A stretch of 64,000 nucleotides of DNA from an uncultured Paracoccaceae bacterium (GCA_905182355.1 CAJJBH010000020.1:1-64000); one strand, 5' to 3'. Positions 48,318 to 58,840 are shown, counted from the stretch's first letter. Translations and numbers: made by a program. The notes: a model not told the origin generated them from the letters alone.

Positions 48318-49718
48318 ATGGCGACGCAAAAATTATATGCTGGCGCAAAGTTGCGCGAGTTGCGCAAGCGCATTGGTCTGACGCAAAAGGACTTTGCCGC
48401 CAAGCTTGGCGTGTCCTTGCCGTATTTGAACCAGATGGAAAACAACAACCGGCCCGTTAGCACCACTGTGGTTCTAGCATTAGCCCGCGAATTTGGCATG
48501 GATGTTACCGAATTAAGCGTTGGTGACAGCGAACGACTGGTCAGCGATTTGCGCGAAGTCCTGTCCGATCCAGTCTTTTCAAGTGACATGCCCCCGATTG
48601 CTGATCTGCGCCTTGCAGCGTCCAACGCCCCGTCCCTTGCGCGGGCCTTTATCCAATTGCACCAAAGTTACCGACAGACCCACGAACGCCTTGCTTCACT
48701 GGACGAGGCGTTAGGGCGCGAAGACGCGCGGACCCGCCCTAGCCCATGGGAGGAAGTGCGTGATTTCTTTCATTATTGCGACAACTACATCGATGCGATG
48801 GACCGCGCAGCCGAGCATTTTGCCAATTCAGCAGGGCAGAACGCGACCATACGCATAGGTGCTGTTGCAGCGCTTGATAGCGTTGGCGTTAAGGTCGAAT
48901 TCATCGATCACGACCGTATTCGAGACTATGATCCCACGACTAAAATCTTGCGTATATCAACCCGCGCAACGCCTGAAACACAAACCTTCCAAATCTTGTT
49001 ACAGGTCGCATTGATCCGCCAAAATGCGTTGCTTGAAGCAACCCTTGATTTGGCCCGTTTCCAGACATCCGAAGCGCGTGGGATCGCCAAAATCGGTCTT
49101 GCCAACTACTTTGCAGGCGCAGCTTTAATGCCCTACACAGCCTTTCTGGCCTCGGCCCAAGAAAACCGCCACGACGTTGAATTGCTGGCTGGCCTTTTTG
49201 GGGCATCCATCGAACAGGTCGCGCATCGCCTTTCAACGCTGCAACGCCCTGGTGCAAAAGGTGTACCCTTCTTTTTTGTTCGTGTGGATCAGGCTGGAAC
49301 CATCACCAAACGCCATTCGGCAACACGCTTTCAATTCGCACGATTTGGTGGGGCTTGCCCCCTTTGGAATGTCCACCGCGCCTTCGAATTGCCTGGTCAA
49401 TTCCTGCGCCAATTGGCCGAAACGCCAGACGGTGTACGTTATATCAGCTTGGCCCGCGATGTCTCAAAGCCAGCGGGACGTTTCGGAGCACCGGTGCGCC
49501 GCTTCGCCATCGCTTTGGGTTGCGAAGTTGAACACGCAAGTTCACTGGTCTATGCCGAGGGAATGGATCTGAACCGCGCCGATGCATTCGAACCCATTGG
49601 GATATCTTGCAGAATTTGTGAGCGTACAACCTGTCATCAACGCTCGGTTCCACCGCTGGAACGCAAATTACTAGTGGATACCGACACCCGCGATACGTTG
49701 CCCTACCGTGTCACTTAA
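48318..49718 (+). CDS. pccR: Short-chain fatty acyl-CoA regulator (ScfR family, PccR)
   Basis: 466 residues. HTH of the XRE type at residues about 8-62 (LRELRKRIGLTQKDFAAKLG, then YLNQMENNNRPVSTT), a long middle domain, and a C-terminal DUF2083-type domain with conserved Cys: GISCRICERTTCHQRSVPPL. PccR senses propionyl-CoA and controls pccB in Rhodobacter; the combination of family, neighbourhood and TTTGCAAA sites supports the same role here. RamB-type sequence near the C-terminus supports acyl-CoA binding. GCAAAGG precedes ATG 48318. Confidence 0.88.
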   Translation: MATQKLYAGAKLRELRKRIGLTQKDFAAKLGVSLPYLNQMENNNRPVSTTVVLALAREFGMDVTELSVGDSERLVSDLREVLSDPVFSSDMPPIADLRLAASNAPSLARAFIQLHQSYRQTHERLASLDEALGREDARTRPSPWEEVRDFFHYCDNYIDAMDRAAEHFANSAGQNATIRIGAVAALDSVGVKVEFIDHDRIRDYDPTTKILRISTRATPETQTFQILLQVALIRQNALLEATLDLARFQTSEARGIAKIGLANYFAGAALMPYTAFLASAQENRHDVELLAGLFGASIEQVAHRLSTLQRPGAKGVPFFFVRVDQAGTITKRHSATRFQFARFGGACPLWNVHRAFELPGQFLRQLAETPDGVRYISLARDVSKPAGRFGAPVRRFAIALGCEVEHASSLVYAEGMDLNRADAFEPIGISCRICERTTCHQRSVPPLERKLLVDTDTRDTLPYRVT

Positions 49719-49742
49719 CTAGGCCATTTTATCGCTATTGTT

Positions 49743-50396
49743 CTAACGGCGGGCTTTTCGCCAACCTGCTTTGACAGCTTCATCCGAACTACAGAACCAG
49801 CGTTCACCTTTGTTCGTGTTGATACCCGTTTGTTCGTAAAACCGCTGCCCGGCGACATGGAAAATCCGTTCACCACTGGACGAGATATTGCCTTTGATCA
49901 CACAGTTTCGATCTGGTGGAATACGCCCCTTAGCACGTGTCTTTCGATACTGTTCGGGGCTGTGCAAACGGCTGGCATGCAGACCACGACCATTCACCAC
50001 AGCCCCTTTTTCATCCAGATCATAAGCCATCGAATATTTGCGATATGCAAACGCCAACCCTTCGGATACCAGCGTTTGCCCTACATCTTCGCCATTAACC
50101 TTACAGGTCGCAACGACACGTCCGTATTTGTCAATTTCAACGCGCTTACACGTCGCCCATTGCCCCTGAAATCGTGCACGAACTTGGGCCCTGACCCACA
50201 CTCCACATGCCCAAAGCTGAACTTGTTCCGTGGTGCATTTCTGCCCGTTTTCTGGCGCATCAATTCCGTGAATACGCACACGCACGTCACCCACATCAAT
50301 GGTGTCTCCATCAATCACAACAACACGGCCCGAAAAATCAGCCATTGTTAGGGAAGGTAAACAAAAAAGAACGAACAGTGCACAAAGTCTTAACAT
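49743..50396 (-). CDS. Exported thermonuclease-like (SNase) protein
   Basis: 217 residues. A signal peptide (LRLCALFVLFCLPSLTMA) precedes the staphylococcal-nuclease domain: VVVIDGDTIDVGDVRVRIHG, IDAPENGQKC, YGRVVATCKVNGEDV and LVSEGLAFAYRKYS, with Asp and Arg in active-site positions. A C-terminal extension (about 70 residues) contains CVIKGNISSSGERIFHVAGQ and YEQTGINTNKGERWFCS, as in proteins combining SNase and an excalibur-like tail. It degrades nucleic acid or acts as a Ca2+-dependent nuclease in the periplasm; specificity is not known. Confidence 0.85.
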   Translation of the reverse strand: MLRLCALFVLFCLPSLTMADFSGRVVVIDGDTIDVGDVRVRIHGIDAPENGQKCTTEQVQLWACGVWVRAQVRARFQGQWATCKRVEIDKYGRVVATCKVNGEDVGQTLVSEGLAFAYRKYSMAYDLDEKGAVVNGRGLHASRLHSPEQYRKTRAKGRIPPDRNCVIKGNISSSGERIFHVAGQRFYEQTGINTNKGERWFCSSDEAVKAGWRKARR

Positions 50397-50482
50397 AGAC
50401 CCACAAATGCAGGCTGCTGCCCCTCAATTCAAGAAGATTTGGTCATAAAGATTAACAGGGACCTAACTTTATGACCAATTAT

Positions 50483-52141
50483 TTACCGTTGCTTGGTTTC
50501 CCAATCAGGATGCAACCACGGTTCATCATTCGATCGCGCCAGTGGATCAAGACCCAAAATATGATCTGACATTTTTTCGCCCACCATGATGGATGGCCCG
50601 TTCAAGTTGCCATTTGTGATACGTGGGAAAATACTACTGTCAGCAACGCGCAGCCCTTCAACGCCAATTACTTTGCCAGTCGGATCGACAACGGCATTTG
50701 GATCGTCACGACGCCCCATTCGGCAGGTGCCACAAGGGTGGTATGCGCTTTCTACATGTTCAGAAATAAACGCATCCAATTCTGCATCTGTTTGCACATC
50801 TGCACCTGGTTGGATTTCATGCTTAACGAAGGGTTCGAACGCGTCTTGGGCAAATATTTCACGGGTGAGGCGGATACAATTGCGGAAATCTTCCCAGTCA
50901 GATGGATCAGACATGTAGTTAAACAAGATTTTCGGATCATCTGTTGGATCATTCGAACGCAGCGTGACTGACCCACGTGAGACTGATCGCATAGGACCAG
51001 TGTGTGCTTGGAACCCATGGCCCTCTGCCGCTACCTTACCATCATACCGCACAGCAATAGGCAGGAAATGGTATTGAATGTCTGGATAGTCGACGCCAGC
51101 ACGAGACCGGATAAAGGCTGCGCTCTCGAATTGGTTAGACGCCCCAAGACCTGTTTTTAAAAACAACCAGCGTGCGCCGATCAAAGCTTTCGACATCAAA
51201 TTCCAATACTTATAAAGCGTAACAGGTTTGCTGGCAGCCATCTGGATGTAAAGTTCAAGGTGGTCTTGAAGGTTTTGGCCAACACCGGGTCGATCAACGA
51301 CAACATCGATACCATGTTCTTTTAAATGCGCAGCGGGTCCAATTCCTGACAACATCAGTATTTTGGGCGAGTTGATCGACGACGCCGCAAGGATCACCTC
51401 GCGTTTCGCCGTGACCGTTTTTCCGCCTGAAAGGGCAACGCCCGTCGCACGACCATCCTCAATAACAACGCGCTCGACCAAACCATTGATCAACGTGCAA
51501 TTCTCGTGCTTTAGAGCTGGGCGCAGATAAGCATTGGCTGCGGACCAACGACGGCCTTTATGAACAGTTTGTTCCATCGGGCCAAAGCCCTCTTGTTTCT
51601 GACCGTTATAATCGGCTGTCGCCTCATACCCCGCTTGTTTTCCGGCATCGACAAAGGCTTTGAACAATGGGTTGTCACGCGGCCCACGGGTGACGTGTAA
51701 GGGGCCATCATTGCCGCGCCATTCAGGATCGCCGCCATGCCCATTGTCGTCCCATGCTTCCATGCGTTTATAATAGGGCAATACATCTGCATAAGACCAA
51801 CCATCCGCGCCGCTTTCAGCCCAGTGGTCAAAATCTTTGGCGTGTCCACGCACGTAAACCATGCCGTTTATCGACGATGATCCTCCAATCACCTTACCCC
51901 TTGGGCAGGCTAATTTGCGCCCCCCCAAATGCGGTTCAGGTTCGGATTCATATCCCCAATCATACATCTTCATGTTCATAGGGTAGGACAACGCCGCCGG
52001 CATTTGGATCAGTGGGCCTGCGTCAGTGCCACCGTGTTCAACGACCAAGACGGACTCTCCCGCTTCGGCCAATCGATATGCAATGGCACAGCCTGCGCTG
52101 CCCGCGCCGACGATAACATAATCAGCTTCGTAATTGGCCAT
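50483..52141 (-). CDS. betA: Choline dehydrogenase
   Basis: 552 residues of the GMC oxidoreductase family. Dinucleotide-binding motif [20 protein letters not shown] at residues 8-27, GMC signature 1 [19 protein letters not shown], signature 2 [20 protein letters not shown], and active-site His in [15 protein letters not shown] and Asn in [17 protein letters not shown]. It oxidises choline to betaine aldehyde with FAD, passing electrons to the respiratory chain. Its start overlaps the stop of betB by one base. Confidence 0.95.
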   Translation of the reverse strand: MANYEADYVIVGAGSAGCAIAYRLAEAGESVLVVEHGGTDAGPLIQMPAALSYPMNMKMYDWGYESEPEPHLGGRKLACPRGKVIGGSSSINGMVYVRGHAKDFDHWAESGADGWSYADVLPYYKRMEAWDDNGHGGDPEWRGNDGPLHVTRGPRDNPLFKAFVDAGKQAGYEATADYNGQKQEGFGPMEQTVHKGRRWSAANAYLRPALKHENCTLINGLVERVVIEDGRATGVALSGGKTVTAKREVILAASSINSPKILMLSGIGPAAHLKEHGIDVVVDRPGVGQNLQDHLELYIQMAASKPVTLYKYWNLMSKALIGARWLFLKTGLGASNQFESAAFIRSRAGVDYPDIQYHFLPIAVRYDGKVAAEGHGFQAHTGPMRSVSRGSVTLRSNDPTDDPKILFNYMSDPSDWEDFRNCIRLTREIFAQDAFEPFVKHEIQPGADVQTDAELDAFISEHVESAYHPCGTCRMGRRDDPNAVVDPTGKVIGVEGLRVADSSIFPRITNGNLNGPSIMVGEKMSDHILGLDPLARSNDEPWLHPDWETKQR

Positions 52142-53598
52142 TAGAACGGTGCCTCGACATCGCCCATACGTACATAGACTGATTTCAATTGGGTATAATA
52201 GTTGATCGCAGCCTTGGAGTTTTCACGGCCAACGCCCGAGGATTTTGATCCACCAAACGGTGCTTCAACTGGGGCATCATTGTAGGAGTTGATAAAGCAT
52301 GTGCCTGCTTCAAAATTTGCTGCGACGCGGTGCGCACGGGTAAGATCTGCGGTGAATACGCCAGCGGCCAATCCAAATTCGGTATCATTGGCACGGGTCA
52401 TCACGTCGTCTTCATCCTCAAAATCTAGGACTGCCATAACAGGGCCAAAGATTTCTTCACGCGCGATTACCATGTCGTCTTGGACATCGGCAAAGACGGT
52501 TGGTTCCAGATAAAATCCATCACGTTCAATGCGGTTGCCGCCGTAAACCAAACGCGCACCTTCAGCTTTGCCTTTTTCGATGTAGCCCATAACGATATTT
52601 AATTGGCGTTCGCTAACCATAGGGCCAAAATTTGTCTCTGGCACCTGCGGATCACCAATGACCGCCGTGGCAAGGCGTTCAGCTAGGCGCTTCAAAAATG
52701 CGTCCTTGATGTTCTTATGCACAAACACCCGTGTCCCGTTCGAACACACCTGACCAGATGAATAGAAGTTGCCCAAAATTGCACCACCCACGGCGTTTTC
52801 AATATCAGCGTCATCAAAAACGATCATCGGGGATTTGCCGCCCAATTCCATCGTGACATGTTTGATACCAGCTGCTGCAGCGGCGTATACTTTTTTACCC
52901 GTCGGGACAGACCCCGTTAGGGACACTTTGTCCACGCGATCATCAGCAACCAGCGCAGCACCTACATCGCCCAAACCTTGGATCACGTTGTAGATGCCTA
53001 CGGGTAGCCCCGCTTCAACCAGAATTTCAGCTACCTTAAGCGCACAAAGTGGCGTCATTTCAGAGGGCTTAAACACCATCGAATTGCCGCAGGCCAACGC
53101 AGGTGCACCCTTCCAGCACGCGATCTGTGTCGGGTAGTTCCACGCGCCAATGCCGACGCAAACACCCAGCGCTTCGCGGCGGGTGTACACCCAGTCTTCA
53201 CCCAATTGGATGTGTTCGCCTGTGATCGTCGCGGCCATTCCACCGAAATACTCCAGCGCATCGGCACCCGATGTGGCGTCAACTGCGATAGTTTCTTGAT
53301 AGGGTTTGCCAGTGTCAAATGTTTCCAAAACGCTTAGATCATGGTTCCGCTCACGCATCATATCAGCGGCACGGCGCAGAATACGACCACGTTCAGTCCC
53401 GCTTGTCGCGGCCCACGCTGCTTGCGCCGATTTAGCCGCATCAAGCGCTTGTGCGATAATCGCGGGGGTTGCGGAATAAACCATCGCTATTTTTTTACCT
53501 GTTGCGGGATAGATCACGTCAATCGGTGTGCCAGCGGTGTCTTCGACGTATTGACCGTTGATAAAATGGCTGGCTGTTGGTTGTGTTGGATAGGTCAT
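52141..53598 (-). CDS. betB: Betaine-aldehyde dehydrogenase
   Basis: 485 residues of the aldehyde dehydrogenase superfamily. NAD-binding region [18 protein letters not shown]-type segment (actual [10 protein letters not shown]), [14 protein letters not shown], catalytic Glu251 in [10 protein letters not shown] and nucleophile Cys285 in [11 protein letters not shown]. It oxidises betaine aldehyde to glycine betaine. The N-terminus [20 protein letters not shown] follows ATG 53598; the frame is open 28 codons upstream. It is followed by betA with a 1-base overlap. Confidence 0.95.
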   Translation of the reverse strand: MTYPTQPTASHFINGQYVEDTAGTPIDVIYPATGKKIAMVYSATPAIIAQALDAAKSAQAAWAATSGTERGRILRRAADMMRERNHDLSVLETFDTGKPYQETIAVDATSGADALEYFGGMAATITGEHIQLGEDWVYTRREALGVCVGIGAWNYPTQIACWKGAPALACGNSMVFKPSEMTPLCALKVAEILVEAGLPVGIYNVIQGLGDVGAALVADDRVDKVSLTGSVPTGKKVYAAAAAGIKHVTMELGGKSPMIVFDDADIENAVGGAILGNFYSSGQVCSNGTRVFVHKNIKDAFLKRLAERLATAVIGDPQVPETNFGPMVSERQLNIVMGYIEKGKAEGARLVYGGNRIERDGFYLEPTVFADVQDDMVIAREEIFGPVMAVLDFEDEDDVMTRANDTEFGLAAGVFTADLTRAHRVAANFEAGTCFINSYNDAPVEAPFGGSKSSGVGRENSKAAINYYTQLKSVYVRMGDVEAPF

Positions 53599-53688
53599 AG
53601 TGTCGTTCGCCTCCGGCGTATGAATGTCAGAACTAGGGTCGTACCGCGCCGCGGCAATCGGCGGCGCGGACAGTGTTTTCAATACCTT

Positions 53689-54870
53689 TTACTCAGCTGG
53701 CAAACGGTTCCCGTCAACGCCCGAAAGCGTATCCCGTTTGACCAGCAGCACGTAAAGCAAGCAGGCTACGTACATTCCAATGACCACGGTGCCTACCCAT
53801 TGAATTTGCAACCATTGGGATTGGAACAACAACGTCAGCACGAACAGCAGAGCTGTGTTGCCACCGATGTAAACCGCCTTACCGAACCGCTCGACCGTGA
53901 GGCTAAGGTTGTCGGTATAAAGCCGGATCAACGAGTCAAACGAGTTGATTACAAAGGTGATGCCTACAATTGTCATGGCCCAGTTTGCAATTCCAGCCGT
54001 TGGGATGCTCTCAAGGTGGTAATAGTACAGCACTGTGAACCACATCCCCAATGGGATCGACGGAATCACCATGAGCGCTAGAAGCAACTGCCATGTGGTT
54101 AATCCGCCAATAAAACGGGACGTAAATTGTCCAATCATGATTGACCATGCAAACCACCAGAACAGGTAGAACTCATGGTAATCGGTCAGCGGTATGATGA
54201 ACTTGTGAATATTGCTGAAGTAGCCCCCAATATTGCTGGCCGTCGATGCAAATTCACCCAGCCCCATCCCTGCGTTGGCCCACATAAACAGGATCAGCGC
54301 AAGAAACAGGAAGGTTGAGGCAACCGACAATACCTTGACGTATTTGATGTCTGTTGAGGACATCACTGCCACCAATATCACCAAGAAACAGATGACATAG
54401 AAGGCGGGAATAATCGTCTCTCCATCGCCTACCTCAGCGATGTAATAAGGCATATAGATCAGGAACAACGCCCCTGTGAACGCGCAGGTTGTGATGATCA
54501 CAAGGTTGTTCAGCAATTTGACCACGGGGATCTTAAAAAACTGAACCCGTGGTTCGATGGCGCAAAAATAAAACGCTGTTAGGAAATAGAACGCCCAAAT
54601 CAAAAAGCCCCAGAACCCGAATTCTAACGCCAGTGGGTTGGTAAACCCATAAGCAGGCTCGGTGGCGACATCAGCATACAGCGTATAATCAAACGCCAGT
54701 GGGAACATGATCAGGCCCACATCCAATCCAGACGTGAACAAGATTGCGATGAAGGTGAATAGGCTAACCGGCGTTGGCCCAGTCAACCTTAGATTCCACC
54801 ATTTGATAGTGCAGAAGATCACCAACGCGAACGCCAGTAAAACTCCGAATGAGATGATCGTTGTCATCAT
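53689..54870 (-). CDS. betT: BCCT-related choline transporter
   Basis: 393 residues and about eleven helices. The diagnostic helix-8 region FYLFWWFAWSIMIGQFTSRF corresponds to the BCCT W-x-x-A-W pattern, although the protein is shorter than classic BetT (over 500 residues) and lacks a long C-terminal tail. FTFIAILFTSGLDVGLIMFP and MFTVLYYYHLES-like sequences follow the family. Within the bet cluster the substrate is probably choline or betaine. GAGGG precedes ATG 54870. An atypical, shortened subfamily. Confidence 0.8.
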   Translation of the reverse strand: MMTTIISFGVLLAFALVIFCTIKWWNLRLTGPTPVSLFTFIAILFTSGLDVGLIMFPLAFDYTLYADVATEPAYGFTNPLALEFGFWGFLIWAFYFLTAFYFCAIEPRVQFFKIPVVKLLNNLVIITTCAFTGALFLIYMPYYIAEVGDGETIIPAFYVICFLVILVAVMSSTDIKYVKVLSVASTFLFLALILFMWANAGMGLGEFASTASNIGGYFSNIHKFIIPLTDYHEFYLFWWFAWSIMIGQFTSRFIGGLTTWQLLLALMVIPSIPLGMWFTVLYYYHLESIPTAGIANWAMTIVGITFVINSFDSLIRLYTDNLSLTVERFGKAVYIGGNTALLFVLTLLFQSQWLQIQWVGTVVIGMYVACLLYVLLVKRDTLSGVDGNRLPAE

Positions 54871-54980
54871 GTTTGGTCCCTCTTTGGTGCCCGTTTTGGG
54901 CATTTTTTTGGCGCATTTGATCGACCGCCTAAGGCTGCACCAGCTTTTTCGTTAAAAGCGCCCTAAACGGTTACTGACAG

Positions 54981-56489
54981 CTATTCCCCTCGGGGGAACC
55001 TTGCGTCGCCTTCAACGTTATTAAGGTCCATGTGGTTGCGCATGTAGCGTTCAGACGCTTTTTGCAGCGGCTGATAATCCCACGGATAGTACCCGCCTTC
55101 CCGCAAGGCCTCGTAGACCACCCAACGCCGCGCTTGGCTTTGGCGCACATCAGCGTCGTACTTGTTCAGGTCCCAACGTGCTTCAGACTTGGCGCGCAGT
55201 TGATCAAGTGTCCCTTGATGGGCGGGCGCGTCCGCAAGGTTAGTTAACTCATGCGGATCAGCCTCAAGATCGAACAATTGATCGGGGTCCAGCTTGCACC
55301 GATTGTATTTCCACTTGCCGTAGCGCAGCGACACCATCGGCGCATATGACGCTTCGGCTGCGTACTCCATCGCGACAGGTTCTGTGCGTTCAACGCCCTG
55401 CCCCATTGGCTTTATGCTTTGGCCGGTTGTCCACGGCTCAACTTCGGACATATCCACGCCTGCAAGGTCGCAAAGCGTAGGGCAAACATCGATGTTGGAC
55501 ACTGGTGTTGTGATCAAACCTGCTTCCATATCTGGCGCACAGATCATCATTGGCACACGTGCTGATCCTTCAAAGAACGACATTTTGAACCAAAGGCCCC
55601 GTTCACCCAGCATGTCGCCGTGGTCTGACACGAACATGATAATCGCTTCTTGGCGCGTCGCTTCTAAAGCTTCCATCACTTCACCAATTTTGTCATCCAG
55701 ATAGCTGATGTTGGCGAAATACGCGCGGCGGGACCGCTTGATATCATCTTCAGAAATATCAAAGCTGCGCCAATCGTTCGCGTCAAAGATGCGTTTAGAA
55801 TGGGTATCGTGATCCTCGTATTTCATTGCAGGAACAGTGGGCAGCAGGTGCTCGCAATCCTCGTACAAATCCCAATATTTTTTGCGGGCCACGTAAGGGT
55901 CATGGGGATGGGTAAAGCTGACAGTCATGCACCACGGGCGGTCATCTTTGCCACGAGAGTAATCGTAAACCTTGCGGGTTGCATTATATGCCACCTCGTC
56001 ATCGTATTCCATTTGGTTAGAGATTTCAGCGACACCGGACCCCGTGACCGACCCCATATTGTGATACCACCAATCGATCCGCTCGCCAGGCTTGCGGTAA
56101 TCAGGCGTCCAGCCAAAATCAGCGGGATAAATGTCTGTTGTTAGGCGTTCCTCGAACCCGTGCATCTGGTCTGGGCCGACAAAATGCATCTTGCCAGACA
56201 GGCAGGTTTGATATCCCGCACGGCGCAAATGGTGGGCATAAGTCGGGATGGACGCGGTAAATTCCGCGGCGTTATCATACACGCCAGTCGCTGACGGCAA
56301 CTGCCCCGACATAAATGCCGCCCGCGCAGGTGCGCACAAGGGTGACGCGGTATAGGCGTTTTGAAAGCGCGTAGAGCGGGCAGCCAGCTTTTTCAGGTTG
56401 GGCGCGTGCAACCAATCGGCAGGTCCATCAGGAAACAACGTTCCATTCAACTGATCGACCATAAAGATAAGGATGTTTGGTTTGGTCAT
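54981..56489 (-). CDS. betC: Choline-sulfatase
   Basis: 502 residues of the sulfatase superfamily. TKPNILIFMVDQLNGTLFPD supplies metal-ligand Asp residues, and Cys52 in SPLCAPARAAFMSGQ (C-x-P-x-R) is the residue converted to formylglycine. FVSDHGDMLGERGLWFKMSF contains the second metal site D-H. It hydrolyses choline-O-sulfate to choline and sulfate, feeding BetA. Start overlaps the betI stop (ATGA). Probably cytoplasmic, since no signal peptide is visible. Confidence 0.95.
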   Translation of the reverse strand: MTKPNILIFMVDQLNGTLFPDGPADWLHAPNLKKLAARSTRFQNAYTASPLCAPARAAFMSGQLPSATGVYDNAAEFTASIPTYAHHLRRAGYQTCLSGKMHFVGPDQMHGFEERLTTDIYPADFGWTPDYRKPGERIDWWYHNMGSVTGSGVAEISNQMEYDDEVAYNATRKVYDYSRGKDDRPWCMTVSFTHPHDPYVARKKYWDLYEDCEHLLPTVPAMKYEDHDTHSKRIFDANDWRSFDISEDDIKRSRRAYFANISYLDDKIGEVMEALEATRQEAIIMFVSDHGDMLGERGLWFKMSFFEGSARVPMMICAPDMEAGLITTPVSNIDVCPTLCDLAGVDMSEVEPWTTGQSIKPMGQGVERTEPVAMEYAAEASYAPMVSLRYGKWKYNRCKLDPDQLFDLEADPHELTNLADAPAHQGTLDQLRAKSEARWDLNKYDADVRQSQARRWVVYEALREGGYYPWDYQPLQKASERYMRNHMDLNNVEGDARFPRGE

Positions 56490-57061
56490 TGGTCACTCGC
56501 AATCAAAAGTTGAAGAGTTTGAAGGGCGGCATTGCACGCCCCTTTAGGATCGCAGGCCTCAGACAAGGCCGCACGCAGATACAGCCCGTCAATTAGGGCG
56601 GCCAATCTCTGTGCATCCTGTTCTGGATGGCGGCTTAGCGGGCGCAAGGCATGTGTCAGGTTCGAATGCAGACGCCACTGGTACAGCCTTAACAACCGCT
56701 TCGTTTCGGGTTGCGTTTGGGCCTGCGCATAGAATGTCATCCACGCGCTGATGGTTGCTGGCGCGAAACATGACGGGGCAAAGCTGGATCGAATGATCGC
56801 ACTGGCGCGGGCGTAAGGCGTGGTGGCTGACGCCAAGGCCTGCAATACCTCTGCCCTGTATTCCCGCAGGATATGGCGCATCGCAGCAAAGAATATTTGA
56901 TCTTTACCACCAAAATAATGATGAGCAAGTGCGGTGGACATGCCTGCCCGTTTGGCAATTTGACCAACGGTGACATCTAGGCTTCTAGCCGCACCGATTT
57001 CCGCGATTGTTGCTTGCACCAACGCCGAGCGTCGGATTGGTTCCATCCCAACTTTAGGCAT
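56486..57061 (-). CDS. betI: TetR-type choline-responsive repressor BetI
   Basis: 191 residues. The N-terminal HTH is clear: DVTVGQIAKRAGMSTALAHH, then YFGGKDQIFFAAM, and MPKVGMEPIRRSALVQATIA opens the protein as in BetI. The C-terminal helical part binds choline or its aldehyde and releases DNA. It heads the bet cluster, coupled to betC by ATGA overlap. An operator-like palindrome 44-65 bases upstream fits self-regulation. Confidence 0.92.
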   Translation of the reverse strand: MPKVGMEPIRRSALVQATIAEIGAARSLDVTVGQIAKRAGMSTALAHHYFGGKDQIFFAAMRHILREYRAEVLQALASATTPYARASAIIRSSFAPSCFAPATISAWMTFYAQAQTQPETKRLLRLYQWRLHSNLTHALRPLSRHPEQDAQRLAALIDGLYLRAALSEACDPKGACNAALQTLQLLIASDQ

Positions 57062-57104
57062 GTGCAATTCCCCTTAGTAGTTAATGGGACTAATAAACAT
57101 CGCG

Positions 57105-57126
57105 TTATTGACTCGTCAATCAATAA
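57105..57126. promoter_or_regulatory. BetI operator-like palindrome
   Basis: A 22-base palindrome upstream of betI: outer arms TTATTGA and TCAATAA (57105-57111 and 57120-57126), containing the inner pair TTGAC / GTCAA. TetR-type repressors bind such sites; position before the bet cluster supports BetI, though the true target must be shown. Confidence 0.6.
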
Positions 57127-57133
57127 AAACCAA

Positions 57134-58039
57134 CTACACCTTGGTACTGTTGGTCGTTGGTGTAATCGGACGACGATTTAACACCGCTTCACGCCACGTG
57201 ATGAAGCTGACAGAGGCAAGGATAAGGAGCCCGCCAAAGACCACCCAGATATCGACCGGTTCGCCAAAAACTAAGGCCCCTAGCAACACAGCCCAGACCA
57301 ATTGCAAAAACGTCACGGGTTGGGTCACGGTGACAGGTGCCGCCGCAAAGGCGAGAGTCATCGCGTAATGGCCAGCCGTCGCAAAGCAGGCGACAATGAA
57401 CAATAAACCGATGTCATTCATCGTTGGTGTGATCCACGTCATAAACGCAAAGGGTGCCAATCCGATTGTCACAAAAATCGATAGCATCGCAACAACCACT
57501 GTCGGTTTCACCTCATCTGCCATAATTTTCGCTGTGAGGTAGGACCCTGCAAAAACAACAGCGGTTACCATCATCGCCAGATGCCCTGTCGATATTTCAC
57601 GAAATCCAGGACGCAGAATTATTGCGGCCCCAACAAGGGCAATGATCACAGCCGCAATGCGGCGCATGGCCAGACGTTCGCGCAAAAAGATGACGGCACC
57701 AATTGTAACAAAAACCGGAGATAGATAATTAATCGCCGTAACATCCGCGATTGGAATACGGGTCATCGCATAAAACCACAGCATAACACCAACAGAATGA
57801 AAAAGACCGCGCATCCCAAACAGTTTCCATTGGCGTGGTGTCAAATGCGCTTCGCGTACGTCTTTCAGCATCGGCAAAAGAAATACCAAGCCCAATAAAT
57901 ACCGCAAAAACGCTGACTCGGCGGGCGGCAAGCGTGTGCCCATGTGTTTGACGATGGCAGTTACACCAACAAAACATATGCCCGCGAAAAGCATCCAGAA
58001 GATGCCCGAGCGATGGCGTGAAGATGTGGATTGGATCAT
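57134..58039 (-). CDS. DMT-superfamily (EamA) permease
   Basis: 301 residues and ten helices in two EamA halves: RSGIFWMLFAGICFVGVTAI opens helix 1; AINYLSPVFVTIGAVIFLRE ends the first half with its conserved P and E; QPVTFLQLVWAVLLGALVFG-type sequence ends the second. GHLAMMVTAVVFAGSYLTAK follows the middle loop. Substrate is unknown; EamA proteins move amino acids, nucleotides or drugs. Start ATG 58039; a TTG six codons upstream is less likely. It lies just upstream of betI, same strand, but separated by the operator region. Confidence 0.87.
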   Translation of the reverse strand: MIQSTSSRHRSGIFWMLFAGICFVGVTAIVKHMGTRLPPAESAFLRYLLGLVFLLPMLKDVREAHLTPRQWKLFGMRGLFHSVGVMLWFYAMTRIPIADVTAINYLSPVFVTIGAVIFLRERLAMRRIAAVIIALVGAAIILRPGFREISTGHLAMMVTAVVFAGSYLTAKIMADEVKPTVVVAMLSIFVTIGLAPFAFMTWITPTMNDIGLLFIVACFATAGHYAMTLAFAAAPVTVTQPVTFLQLVWAVLLGALVFGEPVDIWVVFGGLLILASVSFITWREAVLNRRPITPTTNSTKV

Positions 58040-58078
58040 AGGTCCATCAACACCCAAAGTGGGGCGATCTACAAGGGA

Positions 58079-58678
58079 TCAAGACAAAATTAGTTTAGCA
58101 GCAATGGCCCACATGGTTACGGCAATTAGCGCATCCAGCACCTGCCATGCCCGTGGGTTGGCAAAAAGGGGACGTAACAATCGCGCACCATACCCCAACA
58201 TAAAGAAAAACGTCATGCTGGCCGTGACCGCGCCGAATCCGAATGCAACGCGATTGTCATATTGGGAAGAAATGGAACCAATCAACACAACTGTATCCAG
58301 ATAGACATGCGGGTTTAGCAGTGACAGCGCGACCAACGTAAGGATCGCTGATGAAAGTGTTTGCTGGTCGTCCTCTGCAGCTTCAAGCGCGGAACCGCCA
58401 CGCCACGCAGACACCGCATTGCGCCAGCCATACCAGATCAAAAACGCAGCGCCGCCAAAGCGCATGGCCGCTTCGAACCACGGTACAGCCTGCGCCAAAG
58501 CCCCAAAACCAGCGATGCCCGCAACAATTAAAACGGCATCAATCACACCGCAGATCAGGCAGATCCAGAATACATGCGCCTCGCGCAAGCCCTGACGCAA
58601 AACAAATGCATTCTGCGCACCAATCGCCAAAATCAGCGTAATGCTTAGGGCAAACCCTTGAACAAAGGTAATAAACAT
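58079..58678 (-). CDS. argO: LysE/ArgO-type amino acid exporter
   Basis: 199 residues with six helices. The signature ITLILAIGAQNAFVLRQGLR near residue 14 is that of the LysE superfamily, and LSLLNPHVYLDTVVLIGSIS carries the second conserved N-P-x-x-x-D motif. ArgO/LysE proteins export basic amino acids, chiefly arginine or lysine. It is 10 bases from the DMT gene start region and divergent from the small gene at 58841; palindromes in the gap (58759-58770, 58803-58812) might be operators. The specific substrate is inferred. Confidence 0.9.
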   Translation of the reverse strand: MFITFVQGFALSITLILAIGAQNAFVLRQGLREAHVFWICLICGVIDAVLIVAGIAGFGALAQAVPWFEAAMRFGGAAFLIWYGWRNAVSAWRGGSALEAAEDDQQTLSSAILTLVALSLLNPHVYLDTVVLIGSISSQYDNRVAFGFGAVTASMTFFFMLGYGARLLRPLFANPRAWQVLDALIAVTMWAIAAKLILS

Positions 58679-58840
58679 AAAATCTGTCCTAGATTCCTAC
58701 GCCTGTTTGCTAACCCGACCAGACCAAAACCACAATCTCGACGAAAAATCAGTAAAACCACATTGATGTGATCAAAGGTCATTGGCTTCTGCGACTTTAG
58801 TTACCATATGGTCAAATAAGCCGTTAAAGGACGCCGACAC

